A stretch of DNA of 64,000 nucleotides, taken from the NCBI RefSeq assembly GCF_026212465.1, contig NC_080061.1, positions 19,224,002-19,288,001 of the forward strand, read 5' to 3'. Under the pieces are notes generated by a model. It saw only the letters and a list, made by a program, of their open reading frames with translations. It did no database searches and had not been told where the DNA came from. The DNA is from Amaranthus tricolor (taxonomy: Eukaryota; Streptophyta; Magnoliopsida; Caryophyllales; Amaranthaceae). This document shows, piece by piece, positions 11,462 through 23,746 of the stretch (its first letter is position 1; every line of letters begins with the position of its first letter). Both the position numbers and the translations under genes were made by a program.

Positions 11462-11715
11462 GTCTAAAATACTATCAAATGATCAAAAAAATTCCCAAGA
11501 AACCCACAAATCTAAAATTTAGCAAATAGTAGAAGAGAATAAAAAGATTTTACCTTTAGACCCACATCCTCCAATCACTCCCTTAAACTCTTAATTTGTT
11601 TATTTTCTCTTAAAACAAAATTGTTTCTCTCTCTACATATAGGGGAATAAAATAAAATTAAAAGTTGGTAAATTTGTAACATTAAGATTTCGATCAAAAT
11701 TGTTTCTCTTAATCA

Positions 11716-11931
11716 ATGACTTGCAGTGGAAATCCAAATCCCAATCCAAATCAACAAAATCATTTTGATATGAACAAATTATTTAAACCCACAAATCTAG
11801 CACCAATTCAATCTTCCCCGCAAAACCCTACAACTATGGCTGCTCCATTAACTCCATCAGCTTCATACCCACCACCAACTGCTTCACCATATCCATTTCC
11901 CGCAAAAAGATCTGCCAGTATATCAAACTAA
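11716..11931 (+). pseudogene. Captured N-terminal fragment resembling VARICOSE / EDC4 decapping scaffold
   Basis: An open frame of 71 residues starts with MTCSGNPNPNPNQQNHFDMN, continues KLFKPT and then a Pro/Ser-rich run with SYPPPTASPYPFP. This matches my recollection of the extreme N-terminus of plant VARICOSE (EDC4-type scaffold of the mRNA decapping complex): Gly-Asn-Pro-Asn repeats, then FDMxxLFKP, then PPPTxPYPF. The full proteins exceed 1200 residues with WD40 and coiled-coil parts, none of which is present. After PYPF the frame diverges and stops at 11929-11931. Upstream (11470-11715) is UTR-like pyrimidine-rich sequence. The piece is enclosed by the TIRs, so I infer transduplication. 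Identity is from memory, not a search. Confidence 0.55.
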
Positions 11932-12049
11932 GAACAGTGAGTAGTAGAATTATTCTCTGCTTCTTCCTATTTATCTCCTTCTCTCGACTCTCCTCTCTTT
12001 AAAATTACCTTTACGTTCGTGTGTTTTTGATTTTTTTTTTTAAAAAAAG

Positions 12050-12252
12050 AAAACACGTGTCCTTGCCGTGTCCCTTCCGTGTCCTTGCCGTGTCCCTTTC
12101 GTGTCCTTGCCGTGTCCACGTGTCCGGAAAAATATTAAAATATTGGACACTTCATTTGGCGTGTCGGACACGGATTTTCGCGTGTCCGCTGCGTGTCCGT
12201 GTCCGACACGCGACACGTGTGTCAAGTGGCGTGTCCGTGTTTCCTTGACCTA
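12050..12252 (-). repeat. Right terminal inverted repeat of the Pack-MULE-like element
   Basis: The inverted partner of 10645-10815. It is somewhat longer because CCTTGCCGTGTCC-type units are repeated three times at 12060-12120. The AT-rich core GACACTTCATTTGGCGTGTC matches the left arm. Confidence 0.75.
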
Positions 12253-12261
12253 GGTTAGAGA

Positions 12262-13525
12262 TTCATCCTCACCAACTGATACACTAGGATAGCATAGTCC
12301 AGTACAATATCTTAAACCAATGATGAAAAATTAGGTTGATATGCAAGACACATAGGAGGATGAAAATTTGCCAAGCATAGTTGAAAAGGAAATATCAGTA
12401 AAATTAGTTGTCTGAAACCATGCTAAGTTGGAACGAGAATGGGACCAAGGCCACTCTTTCTTTTACTTTAAATTTCCCAAAACTCTAACCTAATATACCA
12501 AATTTCTTAATCAATGCCAAAAACAGCTAAATATCATGATTTGAGAAATTTATATATTATCAATATCAATATGGGAATCCAATGTCCTAAACTACAATTC
12601 TACAATACAAATCATATGTATGCCAGCTATCCCAACCCCACTCCACTATTAAATACACATCATTATAAATATTTTATCAACTTATTTCTTTGTCCCATTC
12701 AATTTTACATTATTTTTCAAATTTGGTTTGCTTCACTTGTATTTTTTAATATGACCCTATCATTTTTACACTATTCTTTCTTTTACTTCTAAATATACTA
12801 AAAGCAAATGAAGCTAAATGGCTAAAATTGAAAAATCACATTTACGTTAAAACCAACTTTTGCTTCCTAGCAAACCCAATTGAAACAAATTACCTGCCCC
12901 TTTGAATGAGCTATATATCACGCTAGTCAAAGAGTTTTTGAGATAGTATATAGCAAATTCAACATTACAAAGGGAGTAATCATTTTTAACTAAATAGATT
13001 CCAAGTTGCCTTCTCATTCCACTCCCAAAAACACTTCTCCTAGTGGTACTATTAACTAACAACATTCATACTTATATTTACTGTTCACATTTTTCTAGCA
13101 CATGAATGAATTCAATGAATATAATACCTTACAACTTACAAGAACCTGACAAAATGCTCAAAATGAAGATGAAAAAAGAAAACTTAACCCAAAAACACTT
13201 ATGACTTGTCCCTGTTTCTTGTTCTGTTTTTTTTTTAATACTAGTATCTTTGTTCTTCCTTGTACCCTTGACAAACAGTTTAGATTAAGAGATTAGGATA
13301 AAAGAAAAGTAAACACCAAGATAATACAACTAGAATAAGGGAGGAAAAACAACGGGAAATGACCCAGCCAATCAACTCACCACCAACAACTGTTGTCCTA
13401 TATACAGCTGTTGTGCTCACTCGATAGTCTTGACACTTTTGGGACGTGAACCTTTGATGTGACGTATAGGCATAGCCCATAGCAAAGGCAGCTCCATGAC
13501 TCATACCACAAGATAATATTATTCT
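12262..13525. other. Intergenic / 3' flank of the KH gene, no gene seen
   Basis: AT-rich sequence with short chance frames only. The 3' untranslated part of the minus-strand KH gene must lie here, below 13526. I see no clear terminator or element. Confidence 0.5.
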
Positions 13526-16500
13526 TCAACGTCCTGTTTTTGCGCGCTTCATCCCACTAGTATTAAAAGGAGACACACTTCCACTTGGACCTGGACTATC
13601 TTCTCTAAAATTCGAGTTCAACAACGCAAGCTCCCTAAGCTGTTGCCTTTTGTATATGTCTTGTGATTCATCCTGCAACAAATTTTCCAATTAATGACAA
13701 ACAAATGAGTTACTCCCTATGCGTCCAATTCCACAAGACAACAAGGATTTCGTAGGCCAAAAGTTATTTGTTAATATTTGTATGTCTTGTGAATCTAAAG
13801 GCATCGTGATAGATAGAAGATAGATACCACTGGCTTTAGCAATTCTTCTAATATTTCTTGAGCCTGACGCAACTTGATCTCAACAATATTAGGAGCCATA
13901 TCAGCCTCAATCAATATGTGAAGTGGCTCATTGAGATGTTCATAGCCAGGTCTTCCTCGAAGCTTCTCTTCCTAGGACGAAAAAAGGGAAATGCACTTGA
14001 GCTACAATATTCAGTAATATACAAAACTAAGATGAAACACGCAGATAAGCAACATAATATCACAAAAAAGGTAAAAACTTACCTTGTCTGGATCCTTTAT
14101 TGATCCCTTCCCCCTAATGTACACACGGCAGCCAGTTGAAGCTTCAACTCGTTTCAAAGAATTACCTCTAGGTCCCAAAAGTCGACCAACAAAATTAAAC
14201 TGAAACAAATAAGGCAGATTTGGTCTCCATATCAAGCATTGCATTGAAGTTATATGAAAGGCAATGTGAAGATACAACATTTGCTTACATTAGGATATGA
14301 ATCTACTGGTATATCCAAACGCATTACTCTTTTCAGAGTATACGAACTAGGGCTTGCAGGTGCCCCTTGCCAGTCCATTGACATTCCAAGTGGGCCACTC
14401 AATCTCTGTTAGCAAACATCAAAATTAAATACATCCAGTCAGCCACAATATGTAGGTGACAAAATGCACTTGGTGGATCCACAATATGTTGGTGAAGAAG
14501 ACAAAAGGCACTTGGTGGATCCATCAACAGTACATTCTTGATTCAAAAACTACCCAAAAATACAATTGTTCACAAGTCGCAACATATAAGAGTTGAGACA
14601 TTATTCTGAAAATCATATCACAATTGAGGCAACTAATAGGTTGAAGCATCCAATGAAGAAAAATGAAACTCAGCGACAATAATAAAGCATAAAATGATTG
14701 AATCTGCTCAAGTGGCAATAACTTTGAATCATGTATGCAATTCTCTTGAACAATGAAAACCAAACAAACCAATATATTAGAAAACTCTTGTTCAGTTGTA
14801 TCTCCTCCATTTTCCTATTTTGCTTCAAGACTTGTTAACCTTCCAAATGCATCTCTCTTCCCCTTCCATCACATCAAATGTAGGTATTTTGAACATATTC
14901 CGCTTCTATATTGTCCACTTATGGTTCTTTATTGGTTCTTTATCGATGCCTACTCAATTCATTTCCATCATAAGATTTTATCCTAATCCCCCTATGTCCA
15001 GCACTTACCTTGATGGAGAACTTAATGATACGTAGGTTAATGGGATGCATGACTCAATAATCATGACCCCATAGGCAAGCTTGATATGCAGGAAAACAGT
15101 TGGTCCCACTATCAACGGTGAGAACTCTAGCCAAACATCACTTAAATTATGAAGTTATTGTTTGGAAGATGAACTAGCGCAACATAATAACTTTGTTAAC
15201 AGAAAGAAGAGCATGTTGCTAACACTTAATATTATACTTTTTTACCTAATGCCATTAAGTGGCTCGAGATTGAATATATGATAATTGCTTCCGGCAAATC
15301 CTTGATAACAAACATCAATAGCAACTTCACATAAATAAGAAACGCATGTGATTTAACAAGTCATTTTACTATATTTCATTTACACTTGCCAGAGATTTTT
15401 GACTTTATCCTTCCCTTTGTGCACAGCAGTGCCAAAGTATTAATCTGAACATTACGAGGTCCGCTACATGAACTAATCAACATGATAATTCGTACACAAG
15501 AAACTTGTTCCACACAAACCAAACCATAAAATTAGAACTTAACTAGCGAGCTAGTAGCTATGAACCTATGACACAACTAACATTATCCTTTACACAAGGC
15601 CTAAAAACTCAACAAATGATATTATAAAAAACATAGATTTATGGTGTGATCCCCATGCTATTCTGACAAATACAACCTTTGTGTAGCAAAAGTGCAGAAC
15701 TGACAAATACAAATACCCGGCATGCTATTCTGCATGCCAAGGGATATTTGTAACAATAATCATTATGTTCACCACATAAAGATCCATACTCAACTAATTC
15801 ACTTTACTATTATATTGATAGAAAAATTGAAACTTAAAACTGTTTTGTAAAGGTTAAACAAAAAACAGAATCATACTTAAAATTGACATTCTGGAATATC
15901 TATCTTTAAGATCTCCATCCCTTTCCAGGCTCTAAATTTATGGTGTGATCCCCATGAAACAGTTTTGAATGGGCACAACTACACAACTTAACATAGTAGG
16001 AGCCAAGGAAGACACAAAAACAGAAGTAAGCATAAAGAAAACAATTTAATAATAGCAACATTGCATCTTAATCATTCAATGTCTTGTACAAAATTAATCA
16101 AACAAAATACCTCCTGATGTAGGCCATTCCATACACCATATCCACCTCCATGGATATTGGAAACTATATTCGCAGATGCCATTGGACTTGGGCTCCTATG
16201 TTGACGTCTATCAAAGTCACCAAACCCTTGGCTAGGCAACATACCAGAAACTCTAAGTATCTCTGCAGCATTTAAGACAGGTAAACCATATCTCAATATC
16301 TTGTGAAATATTCTATAAGTAGAAGCATTATACACAATATCTAGTGAAATATTCTGTTAGTAAAAGCATTATATGCAGCATCTGACAAAGAATGTGAGAC
16401 CTGAATATTGAACATAAGAAAATCCACAAAAACTATAAAACAAAATAGAACTTTCTTTAAAGGATGGAGATAGACCCTATGAATACTAAAAACCACCAAC

Positions 16501-17360
16501 AAGTACACTCTCAAAGCATATCAAGTACAACCAAATGCACATTGGTATACTTTTTGGTATCAATTTAACACACAAACATTAAGTCCTCATAACACAAGTG
16601 ATCCTATAGAAAAGAGTAAAAAATAGAAAGCAACGTTATTGAAAAGAGTAACAAACAAAAATCAAAAATAAAGAGGTTGGCAAAATCAGCGAATCAAATA
16701 CAGATGTGCATCATGATAGTTGAAACAATCAAAATAAATTAAATAAAATTGATTAAACATCAAAAGAAAAATTATCCCCTATATGTTTCTCAACAACAGA
16801 AAATATCAATTATCAACTGTTTTAAAATAAATTCAAAAATAAAGTGATTTCAGACTGAAAAATGTAGGATGCCAGCAGATTCAAGAATCAAGAATTAAGA
16901 ATCTGAAAGTGAAAGCCGCATGTCTATGTCTATGCTTAGTCCAGAAAGAAAAGTAATACTAAATTTAGTAGATAAATTTAGATCCATAAATTGAAAGAAA
17001 AAGACCTTGATTTAAGAGGCGGCTGCAAATAGGAAGAACTTGCATAAAAGGACCCAATTTCTGATGCTCAGCCAACAATTCCGTCAAGTACTGACTGCAT
17101 ACAAGCTTAGAGCAAGTCAATTTGTGAAACATGTAGCATCCGCAATTATCTATCAAAACTAATCAATTAGAAGTAATGATTGTAATTATAAACCAGAAAA
17201 GATTTAAGAATCAAATACAAAACAAAAAAAATTAAGTGTAAAACTAAAATAAAAGTAGTTTTAAAAAGAAGAAAAACCTTTCTTCAGAGGCGGTGGCTGT
17301 TCTAATTTGGGGAGAAGGATCTCTAGCTGGTGAAAAGTTAGGATTAAAGAGTCCTGACAT
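13526..17360 (-). CDS. STAR-family KH-domain RNA-binding protein, 7 coding exons, 282 aa
   Basis: The plant Quaking/SPIN1-type KH proteins bind RNA, probably in splicing or RNA stability. Exons on the minus strand: 17360-17278, 17094-17006, 16262-16111, 14405-14289, 14199-14083, 13971-13828 and 13672-13526. All have GT-AG junctions and join to 849 nt with no stop. The N-terminus [13 protein letters not shown] is the conserved start of this family. Exon 2 ([13 protein letters not shown]) is the QUA1-type dimer region. Exon 3 has [15 protein letters not shown]. Exons 4-6 form the KH domain, with the GxxG loop GPRG at residues 156-159 and [13 protein letters not shown] after it. QUA2-like [12 protein letters not shown] is in exon 7. 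The protein ends KRAKTGR. Length matches the family (about 280-300). It is one of several paralogues in any plant; the exact orthologue is not decided. Confidence 0.95.
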
Positions 17361-17530
17361 GATTTTTTTATATGAAAAGAGTATAAGATGGTGGCAGCGG
17401 CCAAATACTAGTTGAGGCTGGTGGTGAATGGTGATGGAATAGAGAGAAAATGGAGAGGAGGCAGAGAGAGATTAGAAAAGGCGTAGTCTCTTTATGTATT
17501 TTTGCACACCTTTAAATATACAAGATTAAG
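17361..17530 (-). promoter_or_regulatory. Probable 5' UTR and TATA region of the KH gene
   Basis: Upstream of the ATG on the minus strand is a pyrimidine-rich leader (TCTCTCTCTGCCTCC, CTCTCCATTTTCTCTC). It is preceded by TGTATATTTAAAGG at about 17509-17522, a reasonable TATA box about 150 bp from the start codon. No in-frame ATG lies between. Inferred from layout only. Confidence 0.4.
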
Positions 17531-18369
17531 ACTACTCACTACACATTATACACACTCAACGGCGAAAAAGAAACTACTCTTTTTCTTTTTTAGAGATGAG
17601 ATGAAAAAACAAAAAATAATAAATAAATAATCTACTCTTATTCCTTTTCAACTCGATTTCTCTAGAAAGAGAAGATGAGAAATCAATTGTTCTCTTTTCG
17701 TTTAGTTTTTCTCTCTAAACTCAACAACCGAGAAATTAAAAAAATAATAAGAAATAAGTAAATGGGGGTCTCGATGGAGTCTGATCCCGTGATTAATCTT
17801 CAAAGAAGAATCCAAATCTACCGGCATCAATAGCTTCCAATCTATAAAACAATAACAAACTGTAAATACATAATAAAACATAAAATATTAAATATTAAAG
17901 ATTAAAAACTATATATATAAACGAAAAGAATACATTAAAAAAATTAAACAGTAACAACAAAAAACGAAAATAATCAAAAAAAAATAAACAAAAACAAAAG
18001 AATAAAAAAACATATATTAAATACATAAAAATAAACGAAAATAGAAGAGAAAATGAAACAAGAAATAAAACATCTATCAAATTCAAATAAACAAAACAAA
18101 AACAAAAATTAAAACGTCTATCAAATTCAAATCTGAGATAAAAAGATGATAATCAAAAACACAAGAAAAAGAGACAAAAATCCAGAGAACATAAATAAAA
18201 TTAAATTAAATAACATCAATCAAATTCAAATAAACGAAAACAAATACAAAAAATAAAACAACATCTATCAAATTCAAATCTAACAAAATCAAAATCAAAA
18301 GAAAAAGAGACCAAAAACCCAATAAACGAAAATAGAGTAAAATAAAAAAAAAGAGAAAATAATAGAGAT

Positions 18370-18545
18370 TAACCTTTAGCCTTACTTTGAGATGTGATAA
18401 AGGAGACGAAAACGGAGATCTAGGTCTGAGGAAGGAGGGAGGAGGGTGGAGGGAGGAGGGAGGCGCCACAGATCTGGGAGGGAGTGAGGCGCATAAGCTT
18501 AGGGTTTTAGAAGGAGAATAGAGAAGAATGGGAATGAAGAGCACA
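18370..18545 (-). other. First-exon-like, GC-rich segment with telo-box
   Basis: On the minus strand this segment contains TAAAACCCTAAGC (a telo-box, common near start sites of plant housekeeping genes). A CT/GC-rich stretch and a possible splice donor (TCTCAAAGTAAGGC) near 18390 follow. It resembles a 5' UTR exon. It might be a distal leader exon of the KH gene about 1 kb downstream, or a remnant of another promoter. No conserved protein is encoded. The 17530-18370 stretch between is extremely A-rich and shows nothing else clear. Confidence 0.3.
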
Positions 18546-19990
18546 AGTGGAATTAGATAGGCACCTCACATTTCTGATATAATGCCACAGCAAGTCTTGT
18601 ACGAGATACTAGTTCATAATGAAACAGACTCATATAAGCAGTCTAAATTAATTTCGTATTTATTATTTAAATAATATTAATTTACCATTTATTATTTAAA
18701 TAGAATTATTTGAGTTAAGTTTAAACAGCAAATTACTAAATTTAATTTTTTTCATTAGTCTTTTTTAAAAAAGTAGGTCAGTTTCGTCTCACAATGAAAG
18801 AATCTTAATAAAAAAAATGTGTCATAATGCCTAGGGTTTATTTTTGTTTGGACTTGGTCAATTGGGTCGAACTAGAAATAAAATTATTTCGGTGAAATCG
18901 ATTTTCGGTTTTATAGGGCCCAAAATCAAAATCAAACTGAACATCAAATTAACTTAATTTTTCAGTTCAAATCAAACCATATTTATAATTTAGCCAAACA
19001 AAACTGCTTATTCAATTTGGTGTTCGATTTTTCACAAATTAGTTACACCCCCTACTTTGTTTGCTGGTGAATGGTGACGAAGTCTAAGCCTAATTTGTAG
19101 GGGATATCAAAGGGGTCCTTTACGGTGTACAGTTGCATTAAGTCGCAATAGTCTATTACTGCCAACTACCAAGTGTTAATCAAAGGTATTAGTACATTTT
19201 CTTTTTATTATTTTAGAGAATGTATATTTGTATTGTATCTTTTTTCGTTAAAATATCTTAATTTAATTTAAAACTATTTATTGTATTACTACTTTTCTAA
19301 CAGACTCAATTTCTTAATCTCAATTATTCAATCAAATATCTTTAATCTTCTGTTTAATTTCTTAATTGCCCAAAAGCTTAGTTATTATTTTAAGTTATGA
19401 AAATTGCTACATTTTAAAACTGTTTTACGATTTAATTTAATGTTTACGCTTTAAACTCGTTTTTCACAACAATTTGCGTAACGATTATTTTAATAACTTT
19501 ATAACTTTATTTTTGTCAAAAATCTATATTATACTTCTAAGAAATTATTTATTATTTATGGTACCAAAAATTTCCTTTTATTTTACGACTTTGTCAAAAC
19601 ATTGCGTTTTAAGTTCTTTTTCTTAACCAAACTTTGTTAAATTCTTATTTCAACTTTATAGCTTTGATTTATATGTTCCGACACAAATTATATTTATAAA
19701 TATATTATCAACTTTAAAGTGTTTTTTTAGCTAATTTTGAGTAAGCTTAATTTCAACACCAAACCTTAAGCAAACTTGCCCATTTTTTTGATGTACACCT
19801 TCTAGCACCAATATAGGATAAAATTGAGCCAAAGATCAGCCCCAACACACCCTACCAACTAGCCCCCTCTTCCCTTTAGCAAAAAATTAACTTTCCTACT
19901 TTCTTCATTTACACAAGCTATCTAAAAGCCATTACACCTAACCTAACCTAATCTACCTAAACTTGCATGCACCTCCATTAGTCCATTTTT
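18546..19990. other. AT-rich intergenic spacer
   Basis: No gene, RNA or clear element boundary seen. Stretches near 19340-19700 resemble 46020-46400 (ACGACTTT..AAAAC followed by TTCTTTTTCTTAA), suggesting a shared old repeat of unknown type. Confidence 0.4.
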
Positions 19991-20029
19991 AGGCAACATA
20001 AACTAGTGGAAAAAACCACATCTATTGCG

Positions 20030-20280
20030 CAACATATGTTGTGGATCTTTAAAGACACAGCATAAAAGAAATAGAAAAAAATTGGCAAAAAAAATATAGA
20101 GCATATGCTGCGGTTTCTTGAGAACCGCAGCATATAACTGATTAAAAGCATTTGCAAAAAAAAAAAGAGTATATGTTGTGGTTCCAAAAGAACTGTAGCA
20201 AATAATGGGTTAAATGCTCCGGTTCACATGAAACTGCCGCATAAAAGTGATTTTTTTTCTAAAAATGCACCTTTAAACGT
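20030..20280 (+). repeat. CACTA subterminal repeats
   Basis: Four to five degenerate copies of a CATATGCTGCGGTT...AACCGCAGCATAT unit are found, alternating in orientation. The units at 20101-20137 and 20170-20200 are clearest. They are the expected binding array for a CACTA transposase. Confidence 0.65.
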
Positions 20281-21262
20281 TCCATTTCATTTTGCAAGCT
20301 ACTGTTTTCAACACAACCTATTGTTTCATCTCTAAACGTATTGTTCCTTCAAGCTTTTCTTTCTTCTTCACAATTTCAACACGACTGTTACCTGTTACAA
20401 ACCCCATTATCAAGTCTTTCATTTTGTTCTTCTTCACGTTGCCATTGTTGGTATTTTCAAGTTTTAAGTTTTTCAAGTTTTTCAAAAGCTGCTATTCTTC
20501 AACCACGAAATTAAGCATTTTTTCTTGTTCTTCTTCAAGACATACAAAATTAAGGTATAATCTCTCTTTTTAATTTCTTAAACCTTTAAGTTTTTCAAGC
20601 TATTCAAAACCCACAAAATTTTATACTAATTTTGTTTTTGTTTTTCATTGTAGATTACATAATCCACGAAATCAAGATAATTTCTTAAACCTTTAAGTTT
20701 TGCAAGTTCATATTTTTATTTTTTTTAATTGTAATTTAGTGCTAAAGATATCGATTTCTAGAGTTTTTATATGTTTAGGACTTGAAAGTTTCTTGTACAT
20801 ATATATGTTAAACTTGACAAATTCTCAAGTAGGTACTTGAAATTCTGTGTGAGGACGTCAATTTTTCACAATTTTGTTTTGTTTGTTGGAATTTTCAGTT
20901 GTCATTATGTTTGTGTTGTTAATAGTAAATGGGCATTATTGATATCATTTTTGTTGTTAGTACTTAGTAGTTAATACTTATTTTGAAAATTTATATTTTA
21001 CCTATTTTTTATTATTAGTTTGTTAATTAGGGTTAATTTTGGGTCGTATTAGTTTTATGGTTGATTAGGTTTAGTTGAATGAATGTTGTTATTAATATAT
21101 ACATAACGTTAGTTGAATAAATTATATTATTAGAATATACATATTATTATTAGGGTTAATTAGGGTTAAATGAATGATTATTACTTTGTTAAATTGGTTG
21201 ATTAGGGTTAAGTATATAAATATTTTGATTTATGTATTTTGTTTTTAATTAATCACACTTAG

Positions 21263-21475
21263 GATGACAAAAGATTGTTCTTGATTGTATGGTAGCATTG
21301 AATCTTCAGAATTTGTTGATGGGGTTTGGGGTATAAGAATTTTGTAGTATTGCCATTGAACATCAATTTAGGACGGGGGGAGTTGGTTTTTATTGCCCAA
21401 GTGTTAAGAGCGGCAATGTGGGTAAATAGTGTTGACATCAAGGAGCACATACTTCGACGTGGGTTTAGGCATGAA
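21263..21475 (+). pseudogene. N-terminal fragment of CACTA TNP2-type transposase
   Basis: From ATG at 21263 the frame reads MTKDCSWLYGSIESSEFVDGV. This is the pattern at the start of TNP2-like transposases (initial Met, a W-[ILM]-Y block, then EFVDGV). A frameshift follows near 21325. The next frame (21326 onward) includes VNSVDIKEHILRRGFRHETW, matching the conserved block where an IKxHLxxxGF motif precedes WxxHGE. The intervening Cys positions of the family zinc motif are lost. The frame runs directly into satellite at WHTT. It cannot encode a catalytic domain. Confidence 0.5.
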
Positions 21476-21897
21476 ACTTGGCACACAACACTAATTAGTA
21501 TATATTATTATTTTGAAATGGTTAGAATTAAAAGCAATAGTCATATGCTTGAAATTACGTGCTAAGTTGCGTTTTTAAGGTTTTTTAAGCTTTTTTGGCA
21601 CAAACACCCTGAAAGTAGTTCAAAATTAGTTTGTTTGCATGGAAGTTGGCAGTTGGCACACAACACTAGTACATATTATTGTTTTGAAATTGTTAGAATT
21701 GAAAAGAAATAGTTATATGCTTGAAATTACGTGCTAAGTTTCGTTTTTTAGTCTTTTAAGATTTTCTGGACCCTTAAAGTAATTCAAACTTGGTTTGTTT
21801 GGCATGAAGCTTAGCACACAAAACTAATTAACATATATTATTATTTTGAAATGGTTAGAATTGAAAAAATAGGCATATCCTTGAAATTACGTGCAAC
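21476..21897. repeat. 170-bp satellite, block C (about 2.5 monomers, inverted)
   Basis: The same monomer as blocks A and B, on the opposite strand. Landmarks such as GAAATTACGTGCTAAGTTGC and GCATGAAACTTGGCACACAACAC recur near 21475, 21655 and 21805. It abuts the CACTA coding remnant on the left and an LTR-like sequence on the right. Confidence 0.85.
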
Positions 21898-23230
21898 AGT
21901 TCGGGTTAACGTGAACTGGATATTGACATGTATATATGAATTATGGATTACACGTCGAACATTTAAGTTAAACTATTTCTTAAATCGATGATGTTCTAGT
22001 TATAAAGTAATCAAAAGAAAACGATAAAAATAAATCAGTGGAAGTCTTCAATGTTTACAACTTGGGAGCCTAAGGGACTCATCAAAACCAGATAAAGCCC
22101 AAAATAGAACGTACTTGCTAAAAATAAATAGTAAAGTTCAAACGATAAAAAAAATGACATAAACTCATGTGTGATAGTCAACTCATTAACAGGTTCTAAC
22201 GTTTGAATCCTCACAGACCAGCCCCACCTGCAAATCAACCTGCTAGTTGTTGAATGACAACATCATAGCAAGCACTAAAGAACACAAACTAATACACGTT
22301 AGAGACTTCATACAATGTATTATACAGGTTACATATAAGCAAGGAGTTCATCCTAGCATGCAAAGGCTCTAATAATTAAGATATCATATTTGACTTTCCA
22401 ATTCCCAACTCATGTCATTGCCCGCCCAGTTCGGGTCGCCAGAGTAATGTAAAAGGTTGGAGGAATACACATGGGAGAGTTAATCCCAAGGCAACCTCTG
22501 ATCTATAACGTTGCTCGTCCTATTCGGGTCGTTAAAGGTAAAGTATGCATACCCCATGGTGACCGTAATGATCCAAAACTACCATGGGAACTAATAATGA
22601 TAATTCCATTCTAATAATTTTATCCCATATGGGTAACCAACACAACCATCCCTAAGTTTTCAATTTAAAACTCCTTTCAAGTTATTTTTGGTGTCAAAAC
22701 CTTAAGTGAATATACAACATCACATTATAGAATGAACACAACATTACTTCACATAACCAATTACAAAAGCATGGTCTAAGCTTGTACCTCGGTAGCTTGG
22801 CACGAAAGAGATCTCAACCTCTTATTAATCGAGGTCCAAAACACAACACACATACAAAAATCACGTATTAGTACGTGTTTACACAACTAATCCACTTTAT
22901 ATAACCAAGGCGTCACTAAAATTCATAATTTTAAATGATTAAATATTAATCACAATAGTTTCTCAATTTGAACAGTCACTCATAGAAAATTATTATATCT
23001 ATTTCTATTGACTTATCTTTATCCTAATACTTAAAATGTTTCAATGCTCCTACTACTATTTGAGACTTGTTGTACAAGGACCAAATATAAAACACAATGT
23101 TGATAGAAAGGCAGAAAAGAGTAAACTTTTTTGTACTCTCTAGAAGAAAATGGGAATGATGTTAATACCTATTTCAAGCTACATAGAGTAGCAGATTAGT
23201 GGGTATTGGTTATTAATAAAATATGGGATA
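21898..23230. mobile_element. LTR-like remnant of a long-LTR retrotransposon
   Basis: The stretch starts near GCAACAGTTCGGGTTAACG. It contains non-coding blocks also typical of the long TGTAACA-type LTRs in this window: paired CC(A/T)(G/A)TTCGGGTCG boxes at 22428 and 22525, a rise in GC around 22430-22570, and an AT-rich tail. There is no coding region. Boundaries and family are uncertain. Confidence 0.3.
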
Positions 23231-23746
23231 CCTTGAAATTCTTTAAGGTAGTGTTTGGCAACCTTGATTTCATTTGAAAATTAGGATTTTAAATTTGAAT
23301 TTCTAAAGTACGACTTTCAAATGCAAATTCATTGTTTGGAAAACTTTAAAATTTCCAAATTTAAATTTACAAATCCCAAAGTTTGTTTGGAAATCATTGG
23401 GAATTAAAAATTTTTAATTTCAAATTCAAACACTATTTGGCAAAAATAAGGAATTGTAATTCCAAAATTCAAACTTTTGTTAAGAAATACTCACTTAATT
23501 ATATATAACTATCTTCGGGAGTAGTAAAATTTGTACAAATGAAAAATCTAAACCACATATCAACATATAAACCGACCAATATGTCAAGGAAAACATACAA
23601 CCATACAAGTTATTTAAATAGTTACCGCTGCATTTTAGACGATCTAGTACATTTTAAAGAGTAAAGAGCACTACTAAGACTCTAAACATAATAACACCCA
23701 ATCTATTTTTTCATTATCTGGTAGCTATTTCAACATTGCAAACACA

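Larger units (their letters stand above)
10645..12252. mobile_element. Pack-MULE-like element with GACACG-rich TIRs and 9-bp duplication
   Basis: The outer arms 10645-10815 and 12050-12252 are inverted copies of each other over about 150 bp. They are dense in CGGACACG / CGTGTCCG and share the run GACACGCCAAATGAAGTG. The element is flanked by GGTTAGAGA on both sides (10636-10644 and 12253-12261), a perfect 9-bp duplication as made by Mutator-like transposases. The extreme termini match poorly (CTGCAATACACGG against TAGGTCAAGGAAACACGG). There is no transposase inside. Instead it carries a foldback (11150-11461) and a coding fragment (11716-11931). GC-rich arms stand out from the AT-rich surroundings. 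Confidence 0.7.
20001..21480 (+). mobile_element. 5' end of a CACTA (En/Spm) transposon, truncated by satellite
   Basis: The start reads AACTAGTGGAAAAAACC at 20001, one base from the CACTA-type terminus. It is followed to about 20280 by subterminal repeats based on GCTGCGGTTC / GAACCGCAGC, including an almost perfect palindrome at 20101-20137. Such short inverted subterminal repeats are the transposase binding sites of CACTA elements. A UTR-like leader with probable introns follows. A TNP2-like first coding exon starts at 21263. Coding similarity stops at about 21475, where satellite monomers begin. No 3' end is seen. Confidence 0.65.

Noticed and set aside
17770..17835. Short plus-strand frame MESDPVINLQRRIQIYRHQ
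   Set aside because: Only 19 residues, no splice support or similarity that I can recall.
18206..18544. 112-residue frame with a Pro/Ser-rich start and hydrophobic end
   Set aside because: It spans a probable donor site into A/T-rich intron-like DNA; the hydrophobic part is T-run translation. Better read as a leader exon plus intron.
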